Shown: positions 36,150 through 45,803, counted from the first letter of the stretch. The stretch is 64,000 nucleotides of DNA from Candidatus Melainabacteria bacterium (GCA_003963305.1 RXJR01000022.1:62001-126000), one strand, 5' to 3'. Translations and numbers: made by a program. Notes: generated by a model from the sequence alone, not told the origin.

Positions 36150-36259
36150 CATCTCTCAGACCTCTAGTCAAAAGTTTAAGAGCATTCGAATCCATATTTC
36201 AGGTTACATCTGGTTGAGAGATTAAATCGCTTATGCTCTTCGCAAAAGATGACGGGAGC

Positions 36260-37156
36260 TTAGAGCTTTTGGTTCCTAATTCTTTCGACCGACTCCGAGG
36301 CTTCGACTCGATTGGGTTTTGGAGGTATTGCTGGGCCAAATTCCTCCCAAATAGCGGCCGCCATCTCCGGATTCTTTTGTTTGCGCAGAAAAGCTGCATA
36401 CGCCCGGGCTACTTGACGCTTGAAGCCCAGATCATGCAAATCAGGGTTGCTGGTAAATTGATAGATGGCAAACTGGTAACGCTCCGCCGCGCGGATGTTA
36501 AACCCTGTCGCTTCAGCCCGCTGAGCCTCAATAAACGCATCTAGAGCCTCACGATTTGATTGTTTCAGCTGACTATCCGATGGCTTATGAGTCTCCAGAT
36601 TGTCGACAAAGGCTGTGGGTGTAATTGCATTGGCAAGATTGGATTTCGGGATTGGCTTGGACGCGGCTTTTCTTGCTGATGTGCTCTGGTCTGGAATGAC
36701 TTGTTTTGGCCAGACGTTCGGTTTAAACCAAGCACCGCCAGCACTAGGTCGCCTTTCCTCCGATTCGGACGGAGCGCTCGATTCTGTTGACTCCTTATAA
36801 GATAAATCGCTAGCCTTCGCTGGAATAATGTGTAAGAAAGCCAACAAAGCCGCAGCTGTTGCTCGCATTTTGCGCTTGCAAGCATCGACAAGGCGCCTAC
36901 CAACCGGGCAATCTCTGGTAATGATGGTTCCATCTTGCCTGCGATAAAGTCGAATGCACAGTTGCTCATCGCTGTTTTGAAAAAGCTCTTTTACTTCCTT
37001 TCTGGTCATGTCGGAAAGGTTGTAGACATTAAGCCTGCAAAGCGTGCAGTGCCTGATTCTTTCATCACCTTCGATGCTTTCCATGCCTTCCCAACTGATT
37101 GGACAAGGGGCTGCTACGGCAACATCATCTATGTTGAACTTTGGTCGACGAAACAT
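36260..37156 (-). CDS. Unknown protein with conserved N-terminal Cys-rich domain
   Basis: About 298 residues. The start is set at the ATG at 37156, which has GAGGG 7 nt upstream; the open frame extends 42 codons further. The N-terminal 90 residues carry CPISWEGMESIEGDERIRHCTLCRLNVYNLSDMT with CxxC-type spacing and a later DCPVG. This C-W-x-x-M-x-G-x-x-R-x-x-x-C-x-x-C-x-x-x-VYNLS block recurs in uncharacterised proteins of several phyla. A hydrophobic stretch (ATAAALLAFLHIIPA) follows, then a Pro/Ser linker and a helical, TPR-like C-terminus. It is probably a membrane-tethered protein with a small metal or redox domain. Function unknown. Confidence 0.7.
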   Translation of the reverse strand: MFRRPKFNIDDVAVAAPCPISWEGMESIEGDERIRHCTLCRLNVYNLSDMTRKEVKELFQNSDEQLCIRLYRRQDGTIITRDCPVGRRLVDACKRKMRATAAALLAFLHIIPAKASDLSYKESTESSAPSESEERRPSAGGAWFKPNVWPKQVIPDQSTSARKAASKPIPKSNLANAITPTAFVDNLETHKPSDSQLKQSNREALDAFIEAQRAEATGFNIRAAERYQFAIYQFTSNPDLHDLGFKRQVARAYAAFLRKQKNPEMAAAIWEEFGPAIPPKPNRVEASESVERIRNQKL

Positions 37157-37454
37157 GACCATGCCCTCGAAATAGCCTGTAAAGCCCATCATAGAGATGA
37201 AGTCAGTTCGTGGAAAGTTGTAAATCGGCTGATAATGGGGAGATCCCCTACTGACTTTCCCTGGGGCGCCGTCGAAGCCCAAATATTTAACACAGGAATG
37301 TCCTACAAATCCGACAAGCGTCTAGAATAGGTATGGGCGCTCGCTTACTTTCTAGCAGGCAGCGTGGAGGTATTCCCGGCGAAACGTGAGCAGGCTTGCG
37401 TTGCGGCAGGTTTACTTTTGAACCACTTACCAGAGATCACACGGAGCAGCAAAA

Positions 37455-38915
37455 TTGACCTTCTCTGACAACAGAAAGGAATCACTGGGAGATCGGATGC
37501 GGCGCAGATCCTTTACAGCGCCTGGAATGCCACCGCCAGTCCAACCTGCTCCAACCGAAACCGCGCCCATGATTTCTGAAGCGATGATGGCGCTGTCAGG
37601 GGATCTAAGTGAAAAGCCTATTCAATGGCTTCTCATGGCTGCCCAGCATTATGAAGTAACCGGCAGGCTCCAACTTGGTCTTGCGGCCTGTCCGGTGAAC
37701 ATTCAGTTTGGCTTAGGACGACCACTGCACGCCCAGTCGCCTTTCTGCGTCGGTTCAGAGGCTATTCTCGACCTATTTATCTGGAAAGACGGCAGAATCC
37801 AATTCGAGACGGGCAAGCACCCTGAACACGTTTCAGTACATGAGTCGGTCGAGGAATTAATACAACGCGGTGAGGCTTACGCCGAAAGCCAGGTCTTCCT
37901 GGAGCAGCACGCAATCAACGAGCTTTCGTTTTTAATGCGACCGCCGACGCGAGTTAGCACCGAAGATATTGAGAAGCGCCTTAAGGATGGGCAGCCCATA
38001 GACACCAACATCCAGATGGAGTTTTATTCGAACATCTACGGCACGCGCAACATCAAAGACACAGCCGAAAAGCTCAGTTTGCAGCCGAGCCGCTGGACTT
38101 CGATAGCGGCGAACCTCTTGCAACTGGGAATCTTGTTTACACCAGACGGAAGAAGCATCGCGACGATTGCGGATAAGCGGGTGACTGAGCCTAAACCAAC
38201 GGCCGAATTCGAAGCTCTAAAACTACCAACCGCCGATTCGCCGCCCCAACCGGTAGCACAAGCTGCTGCTGGAGGAGCATTGTCCAGTCTGTGGCAGACG
38301 AAGGCAACGGTGCATACCCCGCCAGTACAGGCACCACCGCTCGCTTCAGAAGTAACCATGACTCCAGCCACCATGGCACAGTCTGGAATCGCCAATCACA
38401 TCGTCACCCTTGACCAGACAGACTATAACCGCGTTCTGGGCTTGCTCAGTTCGCCTGACGACGGCATCTATACATTCGAAGCCCTGCAATTTTTCCTGGC
38501 CAAAGAATTTGCCAGAGCTTGCCGCTTCAAGACTAGTTTGACTCTGGTTCTTTACACGATAACTTGCAGAGAACCAGCGGTACCACCGGCGATATCACAA
38601 CTGGTCACTACGACTGTCAGTCGCATCAAACGAGATGTAGATGTGTTCGGACACTTCGGCACCCGAGCCTATGCTTTGCTGCTGCCTAATATCGAAAGCA
38701 ATCAGGCTTGTTTACTGGTCGACCGAATCAGCAAAGACCTTTTGGAAGTCAATCCAACGCTAAAGGATAGCGGAGTCGCGCTCCATTTTGGACTCGCTTC
38801 AGTTCCAGGTGACACAAGTGAGATCAACGGGCTTGTGAAAGCTGCTCAGGTTTCCATGTTCCATGCTACGAGCAACAGACTTTTGCGAACACAGGCACAA
38901 CAGCTTCGCCAATAA
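37455..38915 (+). CDS. DUF4388 (PATAN-like) protein with degenerate GGDEF domain
   Basis: A 486-residue cytoplasmic protein. It starts at TTG with GGAG 8 nt upstream. Residues about 45-200 match the DUF4388 pattern (MALSGDLSEKPIQWLLMAAQ, then VTGRLQL), a module found in cyanobacterial PatA-like regulators that links signalling proteins. After a Pro/Ala linker, the last 160 residues follow a GGDEF fold (FFLAKEFARACRFKTSLTLVL, then RIKRDVDVFGHFGTRAYALLLP). The GG(D/E)EF signature is replaced by FGTRAY, so it should not make c-di-GMP. It may bind a nucleotide or partner instead. It sits divergent from the Cys-rich-protein gene and convergent with the pseudokinase gene. Confidence 0.83.
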   Translation: MTFSDNRKESLGDRMRRRSFTAPGMPPPVQPAPTETAPMISEAMMALSGDLSEKPIQWLLMAAQHYEVTGRLQLGLAACPVNIQFGLGRPLHAQSPFCVGSEAILDLFIWKDGRIQFETGKHPEHVSVHESVEELIQRGEAYAESQVFLEQHAINELSFLMRPPTRVSTEDIEKRLKDGQPIDTNIQMEFYSNIYGTRNIKDTAEKLSLQPSRWTSIAANLLQLGILFTPDGRSIATIADKRVTEPKPTAEFEALKLPTADSPPQPVAQAAAGGALSSLWQTKATVHTPPVQAPPLASEVTMTPATMAQSGIANHIVTLDQTDYNRVLGLLSSPDDGIYTFEALQFFLAKEFARACRFKTSLTLVLYTITCREPAVPPAISQLVTTTVSRIKRDVDVFGHFGTRAYALLLPNIESNQACLLVDRISKDLLEVNPTLKDSGVALHFGLASVPGDTSEINGLVKAAQVSMFHATSNRLLRTQAQQLRQ

Positions 38916-38954
38916 GCATCTCGAGATCTTAAAGCTTCGCCAGGAGACACATCT

Positions 38955-41165
38955 CTACCGCCTGATTCTGTTCAAATTGACCACAGTATCTGGCAGACTG
39001 TCTTCAAAAGCTTTTGCTTGCTCCGTGCTGATATTAGAGCAGTCGCGAAAGTCGACCAGGCGCAAATTCTTTAGCCCACGCAGAACCTCAAATGATTTCG
39101 GCGTCAGACCACAATCATTGAAGTTGATGAACACTAAATTCTTCAGACGCGACAGATGCTCTACGCCCTTATCGGAAATGTGACAGCTTGCTAAATCCAA
39201 ACTCCGCAGTTTCGGATTTAGATAAGCGAGATCGTCATCGCGCAAACTTGATCCTGAAGCATCGAGAACGACTAGATGTGGCATTTCTTGCAGCTCTTTC
39301 AAAACGCCGATCGGTACACGACAGTTGTTGATGCCGACATATCGCAACTGCAATTTACCAAAGCCTCTAAACGTAGAATTGTTGGAAGAAGAACCTGAGA
39401 GATCAAGCTCACGCTCGTCCCTGGAATGATGAAACCGAACCACCGTGTTCGGCAAGGCGGTTGCTAGTTCATCAACATCTTTTTTCCGTATCCCGGCATT
39501 ATTTTGAAGGTCCACATAATACAGATTCGGCAGCATTTTCAAATACTTCAGTGACGCTGCAGTAATCTGATTGTCCTGCAATTCGAGTCTGGCAAGACTT
39601 TTGACATTTGAAATCAGTTGAACGCAGCGATCATCAAGATGACAAGACTTCAGAGTCAAACCGACCAAATCATGATTCAGTTCTCTTAAATCGTCGGGTG
39701 AAAGTTCGAGTGATTCGGCATGCAGAAAACGCAAAGTCGGAATCTTTTGTAACGCCAGGAAAGCCTTACGGGTCAGTCTGGGACAGTTTCTTATATCAAC
39801 TGACTTAAGCGGCAGATCCGATAAGGCGATTATGTCACTGTCAGTTATGTTGGTATTTGAAACCGACAGAAACTCTAATTTACTCAATGTAGAAATCTTG
39901 CGGAAGTTACCGATACACCCGTCCGCCCGCAAACCGTAACCCGTGCAGAACTTCATCACTGAGTCGAGTTTTGTACTTCCCGTCAGCTCGCCCTTACTTA
40001 AAACCGGAGGATTGATGGCAAAATTGTTAGCACCAGCTGCAGTGCCGGCGGAAGAAGGTTCAGCCAAGCTGGTTCGTATCGCCCCAACTTGTTGCTGCAT
40101 GCTGGCTAAACAACCAAGTGTCATAGCATACAATGCAACTGCCGCAGCTGCACACAGAGCGAACGACGTAAGAACTATCTGATCGCGTTTCTTGTTGGTA
40201 AGAATTGTCCTCTCTAATGCGACCGTGTCAATCCGCTGCATCTCTGAAAGACTTGCTGCAGATTCATGCCGGAGAATCCTGTATCGATGGGGAATTTTAC
40301 GAGATGGTATCTCTAGGGCTACAGGTCGGCGCCGCTGCACTGACAACAGTGCCTCATTCAATTCCTGTGCGTCAGGGTATCGTTCACTCCGCTTTTTGGA
40401 CAGCGCCTTGCGAAAGAAGACTTCAATCTCGGAGGGTTGCCTGGTGTCAGTTGCAGCAGCAAGACTTGAGGGACTAGCATGCCTTTGCAGAGCCAATTCA
40501 TTCACAGTAGCACTTGCCTGAGGAGGCAATCCGGTTATGCACTCATACAGAATGAGCGCCAGCGCATAAGTGTCGCTTTCTGCGCATGCAGCTTCGCCCC
40601 GCAACTGCTCCAGACTCATATAGAGTGGAACTCCGACTCCTCCTGCAGGGGGCTTATTCCCCAGGGAAGCAATGTAACCGATGCCCAGATCACTGAGAAT
40701 AACTCGATCGTCGTCGATCCAGATGCATCGTGGAGTCAGACAGCCATGAAAGAGTCCTTTCTTGTGCATAGCATCCAGAGTTTGAGAGGCAGAAATTCCC
40801 AGACGCAGACACTCTTCGATGCTAACAATCTTGCGGTGTTGCAAAATGTGAGAGAGTTGATCTCCGGATGATCTAGCAAACACAAGATAAGGTTCGTCAT
40901 AACTTGTAGAACCGTAGCTAATGACGGGCTGGGTGCTCTCTGGCGCTGTTTGTTGCAGACCTTCAATGTAGGCTGCGATTGATGAGTGGACTGATTCTGC
41001 CTGATAGAAGCTCTCCTCAAAAATGTGCACTTCGCAGAATTGCTGATCCGCATTCAGTCCCTGGTAAATCGAGCGAACGTTATCGTGGCGAAGAACCTTT
41101 TCAAGCCTTATATCCCCGCACTGCGTGCCCAATCTTTCGAGATAGCGAGTATCGTTATCCAGCAT
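38955..41165 (-). CDS. Pseudokinase-TM-LRR protein
   Basis: About 736 residues from the ATG at 41165, inside the end of the histidine-kinase gene; ATGs at 41171 and 41186 are alternatives. The N-terminal 270 residues are kinase-like (PLYMSLEQLRGE, SDTYALALILYECITGLPP). However, HRDxKPxxN is replaced by HGCLTPRC, DFG by DLG, the Gly loop is absent, and there is no Lys at the VAIK position. It therefore should not phosphorylate. A membrane helix (TSFALCAAAAVALYAMTLG) is followed by about ten clear LRRs (LEFLSVSNTNITDSDI, then LRSLDLASCHISDKGVEHL). Its coupling to the histidine kinase suggests it is the ligand-sensing or scaffolding partner. Confidence 0.87.
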   Translation of the reverse strand: MLDNDTRYLERLGTQCGDIRLEKVLRHDNVRSIYQGLNADQQFCEVHIFEESFYQAESVHSSIAAYIEGLQQTAPESTQPVISYGSTSYDEPYLVFARSSGDQLSHILQHRKIVSIEECLRLGISASQTLDAMHKKGLFHGCLTPRCIWIDDDRVILSDLGIGYIASLGNKPPAGGVGVPLYMSLEQLRGEAACAESDTYALALILYECITGLPPQASATVNELALQRHASPSSLAAATDTRQPSEIEVFFRKALSKKRSERYPDAQELNEALLSVQRRRPVALEIPSRKIPHRYRILRHESAASLSEMQRIDTVALERTILTNKKRDQIVLTSFALCAAAAVALYAMTLGCLASMQQQVGAIRTSLAEPSSAGTAAGANNFAINPPVLSKGELTGSTKLDSVMKFCTGYGLRADGCIGNFRKISTLSKLEFLSVSNTNITDSDIIALSDLPLKSVDIRNCPRLTRKAFLALQKIPTLRFLHAESLELSPDDLRELNHDLVGLTLKSCHLDDRCVQLISNVKSLARLELQDNQITAASLKYLKMLPNLYYVDLQNNAGIRKKDVDELATALPNTVVRFHHSRDERELDLSGSSSNNSTFRGFGKLQLRYVGINNCRVPIGVLKELQEMPHLVVLDASGSSLRDDDLAYLNPKLRSLDLASCHISDKGVEHLSRLKNLVFINFNDCGLTPKSFEVLRGLKNLRLVDFRDCSNISTEQAKAFEDSLPDTVVNLNRIRR

Positions 41166-42990
41166 CGTCATCCATCTCTGAATCATCGCTCGACGCAGAT
41201 GGTATTTCAAACCAGAAAATGCTGCCACTGCCTGCATTTGACTCGACACCAATAGCGCCACCATGGCGTTCTACGATTGCTTTGCATATCGACAAACCCA
41301 GTCCGGAGCCGCCTAACTTCGAGTCATCGCTGGCCTGCACTTGCTGAAATCTATCGAAGATTTTGGATTCCATTCCCTGGGGCACACCACGACCATGATC
41401 AGCAACTGCAAAGCGCACGGCCGTTTCGTTTTCCTTGACCGAGACGTCGATTCGCTCTTTCTCGGGTGAGAACTTAATGGCGTTGGAGATTAGATTGACC
41501 ATAACCTGAATCAGTCTCTCCGAGTCGCCATAGAAGTAGGGATTAGAATGTTCTGCAATATGCAGTTCGATCTGCTTCTTTGACGCCAATCCCTGCATGA
41601 GATGAACGGCTGGATTGATTATGGCTTCGGCATTTATGCCAATTAAATCGAGGTCGATTTCTCCCGACTCAAGCTTTTCCATACTCAGCAAACCATTTAC
41701 CAGCCCGATCAGACGATCGATGCTCTCTGTCGCCATGCCTATTCGCTCGCTTGCGGTATCTGGCAGCTGCCCGTATATACCCCGAACGGCATTTTGCATT
41801 ATCAGTTGAATTGAGCTCAAAGGTGCACGCAGATCGTGGCTGACCATGGCTACAAAATCTCGTTTCAGACGCTCCACTTGCTTGCGTTGACTGATGTCGT
41901 GAATGACACAAAACAACGCTCTATCCTCAGCAGACCAGCGAGCCGACCAGGCGCATTCGATTAATGCGCCGTCCTTCTTACGCATAGTGTTTTCGATCTC
42001 AACCGGCTCATCTTGATCTGCTGCACGAACAAGCGCAGACAAGGTAGCTTCCTTCTCCTCATCCTTCATGATGTCGAGAAATCTTCTGCCGACGATCAGA
42101 TCGGGGGTAAGTCCAAACACCGCTGTCACTGCTGGATTTATGTCGATACAGATGCCGGTCTTGTCTAAACTGAGAATTACATCGACAGCATTTGTTATCA
42201 ACGCTTGCTCACGTCTTATTGTTTCAGACAAGATCTCTGCCATCTCATGAAAGGATCTGTCTAACTGACCCAGCTCATCGTGCGCATCTTCCAGCGGTGC
42301 TTGCAGTGGGACTCCGGCGCTCAGTCTGACTGAATTGGCGCGCACTCTGTCCACTTTCCGAGCGATTCCCCGAGTAAAGGCCAACATCAAAAGAATTGCA
42401 ATTATAACGTTTGCGAAAACTCCTGCTCCGAGAAAGTAGAGAACGGTTTCATAAGATTGGCTCTCGGCCTTGACCTCAGACTGCTGCTCTCGCTCGAATG
42501 ATTCAAGCAATCCATTCACCTGACGTGTTTTAGTGAGCAAAATATCCTTCAAGACCATTGCATAGTAGTCTCGCTGTGGCGTGTGCGATATGGCGGCTTT
42601 ACGAAACCGCTCAATCACCTGCAGCCCTTCCACGAGAGTGTCGGAAAGCTCTTTCATCTCACGCTCGTGGGCACTGCCTCTGGTGAGTTCGACGAGAGAT
42701 GCCATCTGTACAGGAATTTTTTCAAGATATTGCTTATACGAGCGCTGAAATTCGTCGGAGTCGGGCGCATCTGGTGACATCACTTGCTGAGTGAGACCGA
42801 TCGATGCGTTGTCTACCGATCCGGAAAGCTTGTTCAACTGCGAAATTACTTCGCGAACCGTTCTCTCATGCTGTACTTGCTCGTGCGAATGGCGCAAAAG
42901 CATAGCAAGAGACAGAACAAACGCCAGCTGGAGGAGCAAAGTGATTGAGACAAACGCGATACCCTTTTCGAAGAGACTGAGCTTGATCAA
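41155..42990 (-). CDS. Membrane sensor histidine kinase (HAMP-PAS-HisKA-HATPase)
   Basis: A 611-residue sensor. The start is a TTG with GAGG 7 nt upstream. Helix 1 (IAFVSITLLLQLAFVLSLAML) and helix 2 (LGAGVFANVIIAILLMLAF) flank a roughly 150-residue helical outer domain. Then come a HAMP linker, a PAS domain (AVDVILSLDKTGICIDINPA), the HisKA box VAMVSHDLRAPLSS with the phosphorylated His, and the ATPase boxes NAIKFS (N), DHGRGVP (G1) and GGSGLGLSICKAI (G2). All catalytic residues are present. It lies 94 nt after the response-regulator gene, and its end overlaps the start of the pseudokinase gene. The PAS ligand and outer signal are unknown. Confidence 0.94.
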   Translation of the reverse strand: MIKLSLFEKGIAFVSITLLLQLAFVLSLAMLLRHSHEQVQHERTVREVISQLNKLSGSVDNASIGLTQQVMSPDAPDSDEFQRSYKQYLEKIPVQMASLVELTRGSAHEREMKELSDTLVEGLQVIERFRKAAISHTPQRDYYAMVLKDILLTKTRQVNGLLESFEREQQSEVKAESQSYETVLYFLGAGVFANVIIAILLMLAFTRGIARKVDRVRANSVRLSAGVPLQAPLEDAHDELGQLDRSFHEMAEILSETIRREQALITNAVDVILSLDKTGICIDINPAVTAVFGLTPDLIVGRRFLDIMKDEEKEATLSALVRAADQDEPVEIENTMRKKDGALIECAWSARWSAEDRALFCVIHDISQRKQVERLKRDFVAMVSHDLRAPLSSIQLIMQNAVRGIYGQLPDTASERIGMATESIDRLIGLVNGLLSMEKLESGEIDLDLIGINAEAIINPAVHLMQGLASKKQIELHIAEHSNPYFYGDSERLIQVMVNLISNAIKFSPEKERIDVSVKENETAVRFAVADHGRGVPQGMESKIFDRFQQVQASDDSKLGGSGLGLSICKAIVERHGGAIGVESNAGSGSIFWFEIPSASSDDSEMDDDAG

Positions 42991-43084
42991 TAGTCATCCT
43001 CATGATTACTTGTCATGCGCAGCCACTGCTCCAAAGGATCCAGAATTCAAGATTTTGACAGGGCGGTAGCAGTCGCGCAATCAC

Positions 43085-43768
43085 CTATTTATTTGCATCA
43101 TCGACTACGTATCCGACTTTATGCACAGTCCGAAAAATTGACGGTTGCCCTTCTAGATCCAATTTCTTGCGCAAATTTTTGATGTGAGAGCGAATCATTT
43201 CTGCCGAAGTATCTTCGTCAGCCGGCCAGACACGCGCAATCAACGTAGTGGCGTTGAACACTCTGCCCTTGTTTCGCATCATAAATTCGAGCAACGAAAA
43301 TTCTTTTGGAGTGAGATGAATTTCTTTGCCGTCTTGCATTACTTTCCTGGCTTCGAAATCCAAAACAATATTGCCTACCTGCACCTGACTGTTTGTGAAA
43401 CCTTCAGCGTTTCGCCTCAAGAGGGCGCGAATGCGAGCAACCAATTCACGCCAATCGAAGGGCTTGGCAAGGTAGTCGTCGGCGCCGGCATCAAGCCCAT
43501 CAATCTTCTGATTGACATCGCTCTGCCCTGTCAGCATTAAAATGGCACACTTCTTGCCTGCCCTGCGCGCCTGACGGCAGACATCTTTGCCATTCATTCC
43601 TGGCAACATCACATCCAGGACAAGCACGTCATAGTCGTAGGTTTCAATCAATTCCAGAGCTGATTCGCCGTCAAAGACGGCCTCGACAGTATGCCTTTCA
43701 GAACGCAGCACGTCGGCCACTGATGCATTCAGCGATATATCATCTTCGCAAATCAGTATCTTAGCCAT
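43085..43768 (-). CDS. OmpR-family response regulator
   Basis: A 227-residue regulator. The receiver domain has the acidic pair (CEDD), the phosphoacceptor Asp in LVLDVMLPGMNG (about residue 53), the switch Thr in LMLTGQ and Lys in LAKPFDW. The C-terminal winged-helix domain (LTPKEFSLLEFMMRNKGRVF, then IRSHIKNLRKKL) binds DNA. It is the first gene of the operon with the histidine kinase and pseudokinase genes, so it is their cognate output. Target genes cannot be read from this window; the kinase-LRR genes next door are candidates. Confidence 0.95.
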   Translation of the reverse strand: MAKILICEDDISLNASVADVLRSERHTVEAVFDGESALELIETYDYDVLVLDVMLPGMNGKDVCRQARRAGKKCAILMLTGQSDVNQKIDGLDAGADDYLAKPFDWRELVARIRALLRRNAEGFTNSQVQVGNIVLDFEARKVMQDGKEIHLTPKEFSLLEFMMRNKGRVFNATTLIARVWPADEDTSAEMIRSHIKNLRKKLDLEGQPSIFRTVHKVGYVVDDANK

Positions 43769-43802
43769 GTCCGACTCACCAGGTTACACCAAATATGGTA
43801 CC

Positions 43803-43832
43803 AAAAGAAAACGCCCGCGCATCGCGCTGGCG
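43803..43832 (-). terminator. Terminator after small YADDQARRGY gene (copy 2)
   Basis: On the minus strand a GC-rich hairpin (CGCC and CGCG arms pairing with GGCG and CGCG, small bulge) is followed by TTTTCTTTT. It separates the small gene at 43868 from the response-regulator operon. Confidence 0.75.
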
Positions 43833-43867
43833 TAATCAAAACTGACAACTAGCTGGAGCGATTGAGA

Positions 43868-44125
43868 TCAGGCGATTCGAGAAGCCTTTTTCTTCAACTC
43901 TTGAACGAGATCTTCCTGACCGAGAACATAGCCGCGGCGTGCCTGGTCATCGGCATAAGCAATAATCGCTTCAGTGACATTGTTGAGCATAGACATTGGA
44001 ACGAATTCGCTAACTTGATTGAGCAGTCTTTCAACAGTCACCCACTCTTCCGTGTTCAACGGAATAGCATCATCAAGTCGGGCGATAATGGTGTAGTTGC
44101 GGAGCTTGTCAGTCTTAGTATTCAT
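43868..44125 (-). CDS. Small conserved protein, YADDQARRGY family (copy 2)
   Basis: An 85-residue paralog of the protein at 14922-15200. The ATG has AAGGA 7 nt upstream, which fixes the start. The two share ARLDD(A)IPLNTEEW-like spacing in the middle and the near-identical C-terminal block YADDQARRGYVLGQEDL followed by Lys-rich helix and RIA. It is predicted all-helical, soluble and without cysteines. It is a stand-alone gene with its own terminator, located between the CCA-enzyme gene and the two-component operon. Function unknown; two copies 29 kb apart suggest a lineage-specific family. Confidence 0.8.
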   Translation of the reverse strand: MNTKTDKLRNYTIIARLDDAIPLNTEEWVTVERLLNQVSEFVPMSMLNNVTEAIIAYADDQARRGYVLGQEDLVQELKKKASRIA

Positions 44126-44326
44126 AATCTAGTCCTTCAATACAGTTGTTTGCTCACAGCTAGTGAACGGTCGGATAGGAAATTCAGCCCTTATCGGAAC
44201 CGCTCCCTTGAAAACCAAACCAGTTGTCGTTTTTAATCGCCCTGGTGGAGTTCAAATCTCTCTGAGATATTTATGCCCGCTTCAAACACTTCTAACCGCA
44301 AACTTAGTTGCCAAGCGGCAATTTCG

Positions 44327-45775
44327 TTATTTGAAATACTTTTCTCGATAGAGATTTTTGACGAAAGCCTCAGCTTCTGACACATTGCGGACTTCCTTAA
44401 ATTCCTGGGCTTCGTCGAGAGCGGAGAGAATTTCTCCAATTATTGGTCCTGCGGGGATTGACAAGAGTTTCATAAGTCGATTTCCGTCAATAAGTCTCGT
44501 ACGTTGCCGGTCCTCATTTAGGTATACGGAATAATTCTCTAAAAGTTCAATCCAGTTTTTTTCCAGGGCGATCCGATTCTCTTCCAACAATCCCGGACCA
44601 CATGTCGCACCAAAATCTGCGAAAGCGAGCAGCATCAATTCAGGCACATCTTCGCCGACAGAGCGATAAAAGCGCCGCACCGCTTTTTCAGTAGGCGGTC
44701 CTTGATGGAAAAGCGCACCAGGACGCAGATGCCATTTGACGAGCTTGGTGATAAACCTTTCCACCGGTCTTGACCATTTCATGCGATCGGCCACTACCTC
44801 GCACATCTCTGCACCAAGCGAATCATGCGCATAGAAGGTGTGACGCCCATCTTCGTTGATAGCCCACGTGGCCGGCTTGCCGATGTCATGAAGTATGCAA
44901 GCAACTTTGGTGGCAGAGAGCCTGCTCACACCATAAGACAACTCTTTGCTTGCGCCTGCCAGAACCCAGTCAGGAACAAGCTTTAATCGCTTCTCTAATT
45001 GCGGAATCGTTTCCAGCGAGTGCTCGAACAATCCCAGATGATGGAATGAATTAGTGGTGACTTTCCGAGTTTCGATCAACTCAGGAAAAATGATCTCGAG
45101 AATCCCGGCGGCTCCCATACTCATTACAATCTCTGATGCAGAGTGCGATAGCGCCGTGAACAATTCCAAATTTATGCGTTCTGCCGCAACTGATTTCAAA
45201 CCATTGGCATGTTTATTCACCCAGGCAAAAGTCTCTGGTTCGATTTTTGCGCCGAGACTGGCGGCAAATCGATAGGCCCTCAAAACCCGCAGCGGGTCTT
45301 CGACAAACGTGTTTTCGGAAATGGCTCGAATCGTCAAACTCTTGAGATCTTCGATACCACCCACGAGGTCAGTCACTGTATTTGGTTCACGTGAATTCCA
45401 GACGAGGGCATTTATCGTGAAATCGCGGCGAAGCACATCAGTTTCGATCGAGCCGCCAACGCAACCAGCAAAATCCATTGACACAGCTTCATCGGTCAAG
45501 ACTACGCGAGCAGTATCACTCGACTCGTCAAGCGGAACAAAATGCCCATGCAATTCATCAGCTACACGTTTGGCAAAATCAAAAGCCGATCCATCTGCCA
45601 CCGCATAATCAATATCTTTCGGCTTCGAATGGGCATTGAACCTTCCTAAAAGGGCATCGCGAAGGTAGCCGCCAACTATATATAGGTTGACGCCACAAGT
45701 TTCACTCAACGCTAGTACACGCTGATTAACAGTGTGATCTAATGGATTCGTGCCTTTTGGGAGTACTGCCAGCAT
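44327..45775 (-). CDS. cca: CCA tRNA nucleotidyltransferase / poly(A)-polymerase-type enzyme with HD domain
   Basis: A 482-residue class II nucleotidyltransferase. Head-domain motifs are LYIVGGYLRDALLG and DIDYAV (two catalytic Asp), RRDFTINAL, VEDPLRVLRAYRFA and ERINLEL. The HD phosphohydrolase domain shows CILHDIGKP and HDSLGAEM. Enzymes of this build add or repair the CCA end of tRNA; some bacteria split the work between C-adding and A-adding versions, and some relatives are poly(A) polymerases, which cannot be told apart by eye. The gene is 28 nt after the flippase-like gene's stop on the same strand. Confidence 0.9.
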   Translation of the reverse strand: MLAVLPKGTNPLDHTVNQRVLALSETCGVNLYIVGGYLRDALLGRFNAHSKPKDIDYAVADGSAFDFAKRVADELHGHFVPLDESSDTARVVLTDEAVSMDFAGCVGGSIETDVLRRDFTINALVWNSREPNTVTDLVGGIEDLKSLTIRAISENTFVEDPLRVLRAYRFAASLGAKIEPETFAWVNKHANGLKSVAAERINLELFTALSHSASEIVMSMGAAGILEIIFPELIETRKVTTNSFHHLGLFEHSLETIPQLEKRLKLVPDWVLAGASKELSYGVSRLSATKVACILHDIGKPATWAINEDGRHTFYAHDSLGAEMCEVVADRMKWSRPVERFITKLVKWHLRPGALFHQGPPTEKAVRRFYRSVGEDVPELMLLAFADFGATCGPGLLEENRIALEKNWIELLENYSVYLNEDRQRTRLIDGNRLMKLLSIPAGPIIGEILSALDEAQEFKEVRNVSEAEAFVKNLYREKYFK

Positions 45776-45803
45776 GCCGACTCACTTAGAAGTCAGAGCT
45801 TTC

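Noticed and set aside
44310-44323. TTGCC-aagc-GGCAA hairpin next to the cca stop as a terminator
   Set aside because: Only 5 bp, and no T-run on the minus strand where it would be needed.
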